A DNA stretch of 64,000 nt from contig NZ_JHEI01000136.1 in the NCBI RefSeq assembly GCF_001273835.1, positions 434,001 to 498,000 on the forward strand, given 5' to 3'. Shown here one piece after another: positions 1 to 7,902 of this stretch. Origin of the DNA: Leucobacter celer subsp. astrifaciens (lineage in GTDB: Bacteria; Actinomycetota; Actinomycetes; Actinomycetales; Microbacteriaceae). The notes under the pieces were generated by a model. That model did not search any database and was not told where the DNA came from. It worked only from the letters and a program-made list of their open reading frames with translations. The position numbers and the translations under genes were made by a program. Within the stretch, counting starts at the first letter, position 1; every line of letters starts with the position of its first letter.

Positions 1-601
1 CCTGGGTGAAGTCGTCGTAGAACTGGCCGACCGCCATGAAGTCGGAGGGCGCCGCGAGGCAGATGATCTCGTCGGCGACGTCGAACGACGCGAGCGCATC
101 GGGGGAGGCCACCGGCACCGCGAGCACGACCCGGTCCGCGCCGAGGGCCCGTGCGATCCGGCATCCGACCGCGGCGGTCGCGCCCGTGGCCATGCCGTCG
201 TCGACCACGATCGCGGTGCGTCCCGCGAGCCCCACCGGCGGGCGTCCCGAGCGGAACCGCCCGACGCGCTGGGCGACTTCCGCGCGCTCCCGCGACTCGA
301 CGGCTCTCAGCTCGCGCTCCGAGACGCCGACGGCCTCGATGACGCTCCGGTTGAGCACGATCGTGTCACCCTCCCCGACGGCGCCCATCGCGACCTCCTC
401 GTGCCCGGGCGCTCCGAGCTTGCGCACGACCAGCACGTCGAGCGGGGCACCGAGCGCCCGCGCAACCTCGGCGGCCACGGGCACGCCGCCGCGCGGGAGC
501 CCGAGCACCACGGAGCCGGCGAACGGGGGAGCCTCGCCCAGCCGCTGGCCCAGCAGCTCGCCCGCCTCGACCCTGTTCCGGAAGCTCCTCATGACGATCA
601 C
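1..601 (-). CDS. Phosphoribosyltransferase family protein (partial, 3' end outside window)
   Basis: The minus-strand frame reads a PRTase-type protein whose C-terminus is cut by the window start. The N-terminal part has an LGLPRGGVPVAAEVA segment and an LDVLVVRKLG segment, both typical of the type I PRTase fold, and the PRPP-binding loop is seen as VVDDGMATGATA. Family members use PRPP as substrate or act as uncharacterised PRTase-like proteins often linked to stress; the exact substrate cannot be told. A GTG at 601 has a GGAAGG ribosome-binding site 6-8 nt upstream; an in-frame ATG at 592 is the alternative. It is divergently transcribed from the DHFR-like gene at 776. About 200 residues are visible, so little seems to be missing. 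Confidence 0.8.
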   Translation of the reverse strand, partial: MIVMRSFRNRVEAGELLGQRLGEAPPFAGSVVLGLPRGGVPVAAEVARALGAPLDVLVVRKLGAPGHEEVAMGAVGEGDTIVLNRSVIEAVGVSERELRAVESRERAEVAQRVGRFRSGRPPVGLAGRTAIVVDDGMATGATAAVGCRIARALGADRVVLAVPVASPDALASFDVADEIICLAAPSDFMAVGQFYDDFTQ

Positions 602-775
602 GCCCCTTCCTTCCGGTCTACCCGCCCGAACGGCCTCCGTCAAGGGGCGGGCGGCCCCGTCACCCCGGTGCGCCGCAGTGCCGGCGTTCGCGCGCCGACC
701 GCTTCCATGCCCGGGCACCGTGTGGCACCATCGAATCGAGTGCTCGGTGCAGAGGATTCCGATCGGAGGGCCGCG

Positions 776-1345
776 GTGGGGTCGTTGATCTACTCCATGA
801 TGCTGTCGGCGGACGGCTATGCCGTCGACGCGGACGGCGACTTCAGCTGGGGTGTCGTCGACGAGGAACTGCATCGCTTCGTGACCGGGATCGGCGCCCC
901 GGTCGGCACCTATCTCTACGGGCGCCGGATGTACGAGACCATGGTCTACTGGGAGACGGCGGACGAGGAGCCCGGCCAGCCCGCCTTCATCGCCGCCTAC
1001 GCGCGGGAGTGGCGAGAACGCGACAAGGTCGTGTTCTCGACGACGCTCGACCGCCCTCGCAGTGCGCGCACGACGATCCGCCGCTCCTTCGATCCCGCCG
1101 AGATCCGCGCGATGAAGCACGACCTCGACCACGACCTCACCGTCGACGGTCCGACGCTGGCGTCCCAGGCGCTGCGCGCCGGGCTCGTGGACGAGATCCA
1201 CCTGCTGATCGCGCCGGTGACCGTGGGTGGCGGCCTGCGGTTCTTCCCGGACGACATGCGCGCCGAGCTCGAACTGCTCGACCAGCGCGCCTTCGACAGC
1301 GGGACCGCATTCCTCCGCTACCGGGTGAGGGATCGCATCGGCTGA
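776..1345 (+). CDS. Dihydrofolate reductase family protein (RibD C-terminal-like)
   Basis: This 189-aa protein resembles the small DHFR-like/RibD C-terminal reductases common in Actinobacteria. The opening LIYSMMLSADGY segment matches the family's first strand and cofactor-contacting loop, YGRRMYETM corresponds to the G-R-x-T/M-Y-E motif, and VDGPTLASQALRAGLVDEIHLLIAPVTVGGG is the conserved C-terminal half with the glycine-rich turn. Members bind NAD(P)H; the physiological substrate is mostly unknown and folate reduction should not be assumed. The open frame continues upstream to about 401, but GTG 776 is chosen because GGAGGG lies 5 nt before it and the family similarity begins there. It stands alone upstream of tRNA-Pro. 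Confidence 0.85.
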   Translation: MGSLIYSMMLSADGYAVDADGDFSWGVVDEELHRFVTGIGAPVGTYLYGRRMYETMVYWETADEEPGQPAFIAAYAREWRERDKVVFSTTLDRPRSARTTIRRSFDPAEIRAMKHDLDHDLTVDGPTLASQALRAGLVDEIHLLIAPVTVGGGLRFFPDDMRAELELLDQRAFDSGTAFLRYRVRDRIG

Positions 1346-1395
1346 TAGGCGACGGAGGGGGAGCGCCGAAATGCATCTTCCCGGGGAGTTTCGGC

Positions 1396-1401
1396 TAGAC
1401 T
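1396..1401 (+). promoter_or_regulatory. Candidate -10 hexamer for tRNA-Pro
   Basis: TAGACT matches the actinobacterial TAnnnT -10 consensus and would start transcription about 44 nt before the tRNA. No convincing -35 box is seen 16-19 nt upstream. Confidence 0.45.
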
Positions 1402-1451
1402 TGCTCGGGTTGCGCGCTCCGGTGCGCGCCGACTGCGAAACCTGCGGGTTC

Positions 1452-1529
1452 CGGGGCGTAGCTCAGCTTGGCTAGAGCGCCCGCTTTGGGAGCGGGAGGT
1501 CGCAGGTTCGAATCCTGTCGCCCCGACCA
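1452..1529 (+). tRNA. tRNA-Pro (anticodon TGG)
   Basis: The sequence folds as a complete cloverleaf. The acceptor arm is CGGGGCG paired with CGCCCCG, the D arm GCTC/GAGC, the anticodon stem CCCGC/GCGGG with loop TTTGGGA (anticodon TGG, reading CCN proline codons), and the T arm carries TTCGAAT. The discriminator base is A and the 3' CCA is encoded. It lies 50 nt upstream of tig, so the two could share a transcript. Confidence 0.97.
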
Positions 1530-1579
1530 GGACCATCCGGTCCGATACGCAGCACGACACTCCGACGATGAGAGGCCAA

Positions 1580-3052
1580 ATGCCCAAGACGACCGCTGAG
1601 AAGCTCACTCCGACCCGCGCCAAGCTGAGCGTCGAGGTCACGCTCGACGAACTGGAGCCCTACCTCAAGCAGGCGTACCAGACGATCGCCGAGCAGGTCT
1701 CGATCCCCGGCTTCCGCAAGGGCAAGGTTCCGGCTCCGATCATCGACCAGCGCATCGGTCGCGAGGCCGTCATCCAGGAGGCCGTCAACGCCTCGCTCGA
1801 CGACTTCTACCAGTCCGCGCTCGAAGAGGCCGAGGAGCGTCCGATGGGTCGCCCCACCGCCGATGTCGAGCAGTGGCCCGACGCCAAGGATCCGAAGAGC
1901 GCGCTCGTTCTCGCCTTCGAGGTCGAGGTGCGCCCCGAGTTCGAGCTTCCCGCATACGACGGTCTCAAGCTCACCGTCGACAACGCCGAGGTCGATGAGG
2001 AGGCCGTCGAGGCCGAGCTCACCAAGCTGCGCGAGCGCTTCGGCACCCTGGTGACCGTCGAGCGCCCCGCCGCGAAGGGCGATTTCGTCGAGCTCGACCT
2101 CTCCGCCAAGATCGACGGCACAGAGGTGGATCAGGCCAGCGGCGTCTCGTACGAGATCGGCGCCGGCAACCTGCTCGAGGGCACCGACGAGGCGATCGAG
2201 ACCCTCACCGCCGGTGAGTCGACCACCTTCGCCTCGCAGCTGCTCGGCGGCGAGTACGAGGGCCAGGACGCAGAGGTCGAGGTGACCCTCACCGCGGTCA
2301 AGGAGCGCGAGCTTCCCGAGGCCGACGACGAGTTCGCCCAGCTCGCCAGCGAGTTCGACACCATCGCCGAGCTGCGCGAGAGCCTCAAGGATCAGGTCGG
2401 CCGCGCCTCGGTCTTCGCCCAGGGGCAGCAGGCCCGCGACCTCTTCACCGAGACCCTCATCGAGAAGGCCGGCATCCCGGTCTCCGAGGAGCTCGTCGAG
2501 GAAGAGGTGCACCGCCACCTCGAGGGCGAGGGACGCCTCGAGGACGACGAGCACCGCGCCGAGGTGCGCAAGTCGGCCGAGCAGCAGATCCAGCTGCAGC
2601 TGCTGCTCGACGCGATCGTCGAGGCCGAGGGTGTCACCCCGACGCAAAACGAGCTCTCGCAGTACATCTTCCAGTCCGCGCAGCAGTACGGCATGGAGCC
2701 CACCCAGTTCCTCCAGGCGATCAGCCAGGGCAACCAGATGGGCGTCATCCTGGGCGAGGTCACCCGCAACAAGGCGCTCGCGATCGCGCTCGCCAAGGCC
2801 GAGGTCGTCGACCAGGACGGCAACGCGGTCGATCTGAGCGAGTTCACCGCGGTCGACAGCGAGGACGAGGCCGAGGCAGAGGTCGTCGAGGAAGCCGAGG
2901 AGATCGTCGAGGAGGCCGAGGCTGCAGATGCGGCAGAGGCTCCCGCCGAGGACGCGGAGGCTGCGAAGAAGGCCGCCCGCTCCGCAGCCGCGAAGAAGGC
3001 CGCTGCCACCCGCGCCGCCAAGAAGGCCGAGGCGGAGGCCGCCGCCGAGTAG
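1580..3052 (+). CDS. tig: Trigger factor, ribosome-associated chaperone
   Basis: Trigger factor binds the ribosomal exit tunnel and folds nascent chains. The ribosome-docking signature GFRKGKVP is at residues 44-51, an FKBP-type peptidyl-prolyl isomerase domain follows at roughly 155-245, and the C-terminal helical chaperone arms run to about 420. The protein is 490 aa, longer than the roughly 430 aa of E. coli, because of a very acidic stretch followed by a lysine/alanine-rich tail (last 35 residues). ATG 1580 is preferred over the ATG at 1568: AGAGG lies 4 nt before it and family members begin MPKT. The gene is followed by a strong terminator hairpin and then clpP1, a usual actinobacterial order. 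Confidence 0.97.
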   Translation: MPKTTAEKLTPTRAKLSVEVTLDELEPYLKQAYQTIAEQVSIPGFRKGKVPAPIIDQRIGREAVIQEAVNASLDDFYQSALEEAEERPMGRPTADVEQWPDAKDPKSALVLAFEVEVRPEFELPAYDGLKLTVDNAEVDEEAVEAELTKLRERFGTLVTVERPAAKGDFVELDLSAKIDGTEVDQASGVSYEIGAGNLLEGTDEAIETLTAGESTTFASQLLGGEYEGQDAEVEVTLTAVKERELPEADDEFAQLASEFDTIAELRESLKDQVGRASVFAQGQQARDLFTETLIEKAGIPVSEELVEEEVHRHLEGEGRLEDDEHRAEVRKSAEQQIQLQLLLDAIVEAEGVTPTQNELSQYIFQSAQQYGMEPTQFLQAISQGNQMGVILGEVTRNKALAIALAKAEVVDQDGNAVDLSEFTAVDSEDEAEAEVVEEAEEIVEEAEAADAAEAPAEDAEAAKKAARSAAAKKAAATRAAKKAEAEAAAE

Positions 3053-3092
3053 TCGCGCAGCCGGCAGCACGCGCGGGATCTCCCGCACGCGA

Positions 3093-3132
3093 GGATCCCC
3101 CTGCACCCGATTCGATCGGGGCAGGGGGATCC
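3093..3132 (+). terminator. Hairpin terminator downstream of tig
   Basis: A perfect 12-bp outer stem (3093-3104 with 3121-3132) encloses a second 6-bp stem (3106-3111 with 3115-3120) with a TCG loop. There is no T run, as is common for hairpins in GC-rich Actinobacteria. It separates tig from clpP1. Confidence 0.75.
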
Positions 3133-3279
3133 TGCTGTCCGCACCTCGAGCTCCTGCGGTTCGAGCTTCTGCGCCCCGAGTCCTGCACCCGCGCCTCTGC
3201 AACGCCGTGGGCGAACACGGCGGTTTCGTGACCGGCGAGTCGATACCCTCGAATCAAGCAACAACGAATGGAGCGCCGA

Positions 3280-3864
3280 ATGGCAGAACAGACGCCACCG
3301 AACAGCGTGTTCGATCGCCTGCTGAAGGACCGGATCATCTGGCTCGGTTCCGAGGTGCGCGACGAGAACGCGAACGAGATCTGCGCGAAGATCCTGCTGC
3401 TCGCAGCCGAGGATCCCGAAGCCGATATCTACCTCTACATCAACTCTCCCGGTGGCTCGATCACCGCGGGCATGGCCATCTACGACACGATGTCGTTCGT
3501 GCCCAACGACATCGTCACGGTCGGCATCGGCATGGCCGCCTCGATGGGGCAGTTCCTGCTCACCGCGGGGACCAAGGGGAAGCGCTACATCACCCCGAAC
3601 GCGCGTGTGCTGCTGCACCAGCCGCACGGCGGGTTCGGCGGCACCGCGAGCGACATCCAGACGCAGGCCGAGCTCATCGTCTCGATGAAGAACCGGCTCG
3701 CGCAGATCACCGCCGCGCAGACGGGCAAGACCGTAGAGCAGATCAACGAGGACGGCGACCGCGACCGGTGGTTCTCGGCCGAGGAGGCGCTCGAGTACGG
3801 CTTCGTCGACTTCATCCGCGATTCCGCGACCGACGTGGTCGGCGGCGGCGGTACGAGCAAGTAG
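3280..3864 (+). CDS. clpP1: ATP-dependent Clp protease proteolytic subunit ClpP1
   Basis: This is a serine peptidase subunit that assembles with ClpP2 into the barrel-shaped Clp protease, fed by ClpX or ClpC. The catalytic triad is complete: Ser88 in GMAASMG, His113 in LLHQPHGG, and Asp162 in DRDRW. The oligomerisation/handle segment [10 protein letters not shown] is present at 51-60. Length is 194 aa, normal for the family. ATG 3280 is chosen over 3268 because GGAG lies 5-8 nt upstream and the products of related genes begin MA. It is followed by clpP2 after 27 nt, so the two are almost certainly one operon. Confidence 0.97.
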   Translation: MAEQTPPNSVFDRLLKDRIIWLGSEVRDENANEICAKILLLAAEDPEADIYLYINSPGGSITAGMAIYDTMSFVPNDIVTVGIGMAASMGQFLLTAGTKGKRYITPNARVLLHQPHGGFGGTASDIQTQAELIVSMKNRLAQITAAQTGKTVEQINEDGDRDRWFSAEEALEYGFVDFIRDSATDVVGGGGTSK

Positions 3865-3891
3865 GCACGAGAGAGAGTGGATCGAGTTCCT

Positions 3892-4530
3892 ATGAACATT
3901 GCAATGCCCAGCGCCCGCTACGTGCTCCCCTCGTTCGAGGAGCGCACCGCGTACGGTTACAAGCGCCAGGACCCCTACGCGAAGCTCTTCGAGGATCGCA
4001 TCATCTTCCTCGGCGTGCAGGTGGACGACGCCTCCGCCGACGACGTGATGGCCCAGCTGCTGGTGCTCGAGAGCCAGGACCCCGAGCGCGACATCACCAT
4101 GTACATCAACTCGCCCGGCGGTTCCTTCACCGCGATGACGGCGATCTACGACACGATGCAGTACATCCGTCCGCACGTGCAGACGGTGTGCCTGGGGCAG
4201 GCGGCGTCCGCCGCGGCCGTGCTGCTCGCCGGGGGCACCCCGGGCAAGCGACTCGCGCTTCCCAACGCCCGCGTGCTGATCCACCAGCCCTCGACGGGGC
4301 AGGCCGGACACGGGCAGGCCTCCGACATCGAGATCCAGGCCCGCGAGATCCTGCGCATGCGCGAGTGGCTCGAGGAGACGCTGTCGAAGCACTCGAAGCG
4401 CACGGTGGAAGAGGTGAATCGCGACATCGATCGCGACAAGATCCTCAGCGCGCAGGAGGCGCTCGAATACGGCCTGGTCGACCAGGTACTGACGAGCCGC
4501 AAGAACCCCCAGCCGGTGCTGCCGCAGTAG
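3892..4530 (+). CDS. clpP2: ATP-dependent Clp protease proteolytic subunit ClpP2
   Basis: This is the second ClpP paralog, which forms the mixed tetradecamer with ClpP1. The catalytic serine is in [10 protein letters not shown], the histidine in VLIHQPSTG and the aspartate in DIDRDKIL; the [13 protein letters not shown] segment matches the substrate-binding strand. The protein is 212 aa with a short N-terminal extension containing [21 protein letters not shown], conserved in the ClpP2 branch. A GTG at 3877 is an alternative start; ATG 3892 has GAG at an acceptable spacing. The start choice is uncertain by five codons. Confidence 0.95.
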   Translation: MNIAMPSARYVLPSFEERTAYGYKRQDPYAKLFEDRIIFLGVQVDDASADDVMAQLLVLESQDPERDITMYINSPGGSFTAMTAIYDTMQYIRPHVQTVCLGQAASAAAVLLAGGTPGKRLALPNARVLIHQPSTGQAGHGQASDIEIQAREILRMREWLEETLSKHSKRTVEEVNRDIDRDKILSAQEALEYGLVDQVLTSRKNPQPVLPQ

Positions 4531-4546
4531 TGCATCGGGCCTCGAC

Positions 4547-4574
4547 GGTACGCCGTCGGGGCCCGCGGCGTGCC
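4547..4574 (+). terminator. Possible terminator between clpP2 and clpX
   Basis: A 9-bp stem with one G-U pair (4547-4555 with 4566-4574) and a 10-nt loop follows clpP2 by 17 nt. It could separate clpP1P2 from clpX. No T run. Confidence 0.4.
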
Positions 4575-4647
4575 GCCGATGATTGTCAGTGGCGCCCGCT
4601 AGTCTCGTAAAGAGTCGTACCCCATACGAGTGTGAAGGAGCCTGCGC

Positions 4648-5922
<1,275 letters not shown>

Positions 5923-5980
5923 GTGGGCTGGGTCAGAGTTGTAGTGATTTGCGATGAAGTCTGTTTGGAATAGCTAAACA

Positions 5981-5986
5981 TAGACT
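5981..5986 (+). promoter_or_regulatory. Candidate -10 hexamer for the secreted protein gene
   Basis: TAGACT matches the TAnnnT consensus and lies 12 nt before the TTG start, leaving room for only a very short leader that contains AAGGAA. No good -35 box is visible. Confidence 0.35.
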
Positions 5987-5998
5987 CAAGGAACGCAT

Positions 5999-6619
5999 TT
6001 GAAGCTCTCCTCTTTCTTGGCGATCTCACTAGCCGCAACGTTCTTGTTGTCGCCCGCGAGCAGGCCGGAGGCACTGGTTTCCCAGGCCTCGTCTCCGTCG
6101 GACAGCCGAGTGGTGACTTCCATTGGAAGCGAAATCATCGGTGTTTCCCGAACGGAAGCCCGAAAGCCCTCGTTCGTCGCTCCCTATCTCAGTACCGAAA
6201 GCCACATGCAATGCATGGTTTGGGGGAACTCCAAGTGGAAACTCGCCACCTATAAGGTAAAAGCCCATGGCACGTTTACAGGCAAGGTGAAACTTCTTTG
6301 TGGCACAAAGACGGGATCCGGCTATCGGCACATCGACCATCGGCACAAGAAGGACTGGTTTAAAAAGCTGAACTGGAAGAAGAACGAGAGCGAAGCCAAC
6401 TGGGACCTCTTCATGAAGAGGTCCGTGAAGGCTATACTCAAAGCTCCTCTGAACGTGTACGTGCAGAAAGGTAGCAAGCTTTGCTACCAGTCCAAAGTTA
6501 CGCAGACACACATCAAGAAGGGGAAAATTGTGGATCAGCGCACCTGGAACGCTGCGGTGGTTCTCTCCAAGAACCACAAGACGATCATCACCGCCTACCC
6601 GGGAAGCTGCGCACGATGA
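5999..6619 (+). CDS. Secreted cysteine-containing protein, candidate extracellular nuclease-like toxin
   Basis: I do not recognise a named family with certainty. The 206-aa product begins with a typical Sec signal peptide (MKLSSFLAISLAATFLLSPASR), followed by a low-complexity linker and a mature domain from about residue 65. That domain has exactly four cysteines (72, 101, 162, 204), enough for two disulfides, is strongly basic, and carries a GYRHIDHRH motif (108-116) followed by DW. An H-I-x-x-R-H motif of this kind occurs in several small secreted or polymorphic nuclease-like toxin domains, so an RNase-type activity is a reasonable guess but not shown. The start is a TTG with AAGGAA upstream. 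Base composition is clearly lower in GC than the flanking genes, with codons such as TTG, AAA and CTA, which suggests transfer. The next gene overlaps its stop by ATGA, implying a coupled pair. Confidence 0.75.
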   Translation: MKLSSFLAISLAATFLLSPASRPEALVSQASSPSDSRVVTSIGSEIIGVSRTEARKPSFVAPYLSTESHMQCMVWGNSKWKLATYKVKAHGTFTGKVKLLCGTKTGSGYRHIDHRHKKDWFKKLNWKKNESEANWDLFMKRSVKAILKAPLNVYVQKGSKLCYQSKVTQTHIKKGKIVDQRTWNAAVVLSKNHKTIITAYPGSCAR

Positions 6620-6972
6620 GCGAGTCACCCGCCTCTCGGGTCACATCTATCACCTTCGCTTCGGACTACGGGGCTTTCCCTCTGTGGTGCTACGACAGCG
6701 ATGATGAGGCCTTGGACTTCGATGCCAACTTGATATCCGACGAACTGTTCCACCGAATCAATGCGTGGAACGATATTTTCCAGACCCACTACGACCCAGA
6801 GCAAGGCTGGTCGAGCATCGAGCGCTGCCGTCAGCAGTACCGATCGGGATCTGAGATATTCAGTGCGTTGAAGGCAGAAGTCTCACCCGATATCACGGTG
6901 AGTTATGAGTTCTGGGAAACCGCGATCGATGGAGTCGAATACGATCTCGAGACAATAGCGAAGGTCGGCTAA
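6616..6972 (+). CDS. Small acidic cytosolic protein, possible immunity partner
   Basis: This 118-aa protein has no signal peptide or membrane segment and is acidic, the opposite of its upstream neighbour. It starts at ATG 6616, overlapping the preceding TGA by four bases, so translation is probably coupled. The segments FPLWCYDSDDEA, DELFHRINAWNDIFQTHYDP and GWSSIE suggest a small alpha/beta protein of a kind found in actinobacterial genomes; I cannot name a function. The layout (secreted basic protein with disulfides, then small acidic cytosolic protein, ATGA overlap, lowered GC) is what a toxin-immunity pair would look like, but this is an inference. Its stop overlaps by four bases with the stop of the convergent lipoprotein gene. 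Confidence 0.75.
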   Translation: MSESPASRVTSITFASDYGAFPLWCYDSDDEALDFDANLISDELFHRINAWNDIFQTHYDPEQGWSSIERCRQQYRSGSEIFSALKAEVSPDITVSYEFWETAIDGVEYDLETIAKVG

Positions 6973-7607
6973 CTGTTTCGCTCGATGTCGTAGCTGAGCA
7001 GCACGCTGCCGTCGGCCTGCGGGAGCGTCAGCGCGTCGACGACGAGGCGCTGGTTGCTCAGCCTCGCCGACACCCCGCCCTCGGGGGTCGCCGCCGAGTC
7101 CGCAACGGTGAAGTCGCTCGAACGGATCACCGTCTGCCACTGCGCATCGGCCGCGCGCGCATCCGCGGCGCGCAGCACCAGGAACCAGCTGCCCGAGGAA
7201 CGCTCGCCGACGTCATCGACCACGGCACCCGAACCGGTGACGAAGTCGCCGCTCGGGAAGGATGCGGGAATCTCGGTGTGCTTGGGGGTGCCGCCCTCCG
7301 GTTCGCGCTCGGGCCAGCTCTCCTCGCCCTGCCCGTCGCTCGCGGCGCGGGGCTTTCCCTCGGCCGAGGTCGAGGCCCCCGCCCCGCCCTCCGTGCCCGT
7401 CGAGCCGCCCGCGTCGGCCGTGCTGTCCGACTGGGCTCCGGCCGAGCTCGCGGATCCGTTCTGCGTGGTCGGGGTCGACGTCCCGGAGCCCGCGCCGTCG
7501 GCCTCGGGGGCGCAGCCCGACGCGCCGAGGGCGCATCCCAGCACGAGCGCCGCGCCGATGCCGGCTCGTCGTGCGGTTCGCCCGTCGAACCGGATCCGGT
7601 GCACCAT
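6969..7607 (-). CDS. Putative lipoprotein of unknown function
   Basis: The 212-aa product has a lipoprotein signal: a basic start (MVHRIRFDGRTARR), a hydrophobic core and the lipobox LGASGC, predicting acylation of the cysteine at about residue 32 and anchoring on the outer face of the membrane. A long Thr/Ser/Gly/Ala-rich linker (about residues 35-85) is followed by a globular C-terminal domain with alternating beta-strand-like patterns (SSGSWFLVLRAADARAADAQWQTVIRSS, DGSVLLSYDIERNS). No enzymatic motif is visible. The start ATG at 7607 follows a GAGGG ribosome-binding site. It ends convergently against the small acidic gene. Confidence 0.8.
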   Translation of the reverse strand: MVHRIRFDGRTARRAGIGAALVLGCALGASGCAPEADGAGSGTSTPTTQNGSASSAGAQSDSTADAGGSTGTEGGAGASTSAEGKPRAASDGQGEESWPEREPEGGTPKHTEIPASFPSGDFVTGSGAVVDDVGERSSGSWFLVLRAADARAADAQWQTVIRSSDFTVADSAATPEGGVSARLSNQRLVVDALTLPQADGSVLLSYDIERNS

Positions 7608-7633
7608 GTCGTTCCCCCTCGATGTCGCGACCG

Positions 7634-7900
7634 TCAGTTCAACCAGTCGTCTTCGTCGTCCTCGTGGTTCGCCGCGACGCTCTCGACCACCACACTACCC
7701 GTGCCATCCGCGGTCACGAGTGCGACCGGCTCGAGGCCCGCACCTCCCAGCAGGCACCGGGGTCGCCCCTCCAGCCAGGTGAGGGTCCACGAGTCGGCCT
7801 CGGGATGAGCGGCCTCCTGCTCGGCGATCGCCGCGTGCAGCTCGGGGGGCACACCGCGGTGCGGGGATGCCCCCGCCGCCCAGCGCGCCCCCAGCTGCAC
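7634..7900 (-). CDS. Small hypothetical protein downstream of valS
   Basis: An 88-aa frame begins at GTG 7900, only 2 nt past the valS stop, with GGAGG 7 nt upstream inside the valS end. The product starts VQLGARWAAGASPHRGVPPELHAAI, has a compact middle part (SWTLTWLEGRPRCLLGG, LEPVALVTADGTGSVV) and ends in an acidic, tryptophan-containing tail (EDDEDDWLN). There is no signal peptide or membrane helix. It is likely co-transcribed with valS. The function is unknown. Confidence 0.7.
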   Translation of the reverse strand: MQLGARWAAGASPHRGVPPELHAAIAEQEAAHPEADSWTLTWLEGRPRCLLGGAGLEPVALVTADGTGSVVVESVAANHEDDEDDWLN

Positions 7901-7902
7901 GA

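Noticed and set aside
3205..3225. Possible ClgR box before clpP1
   Set aside because: GCGAAC occurs but the expected partner half at the right spacing is missing, so I would not call a ClgR site.
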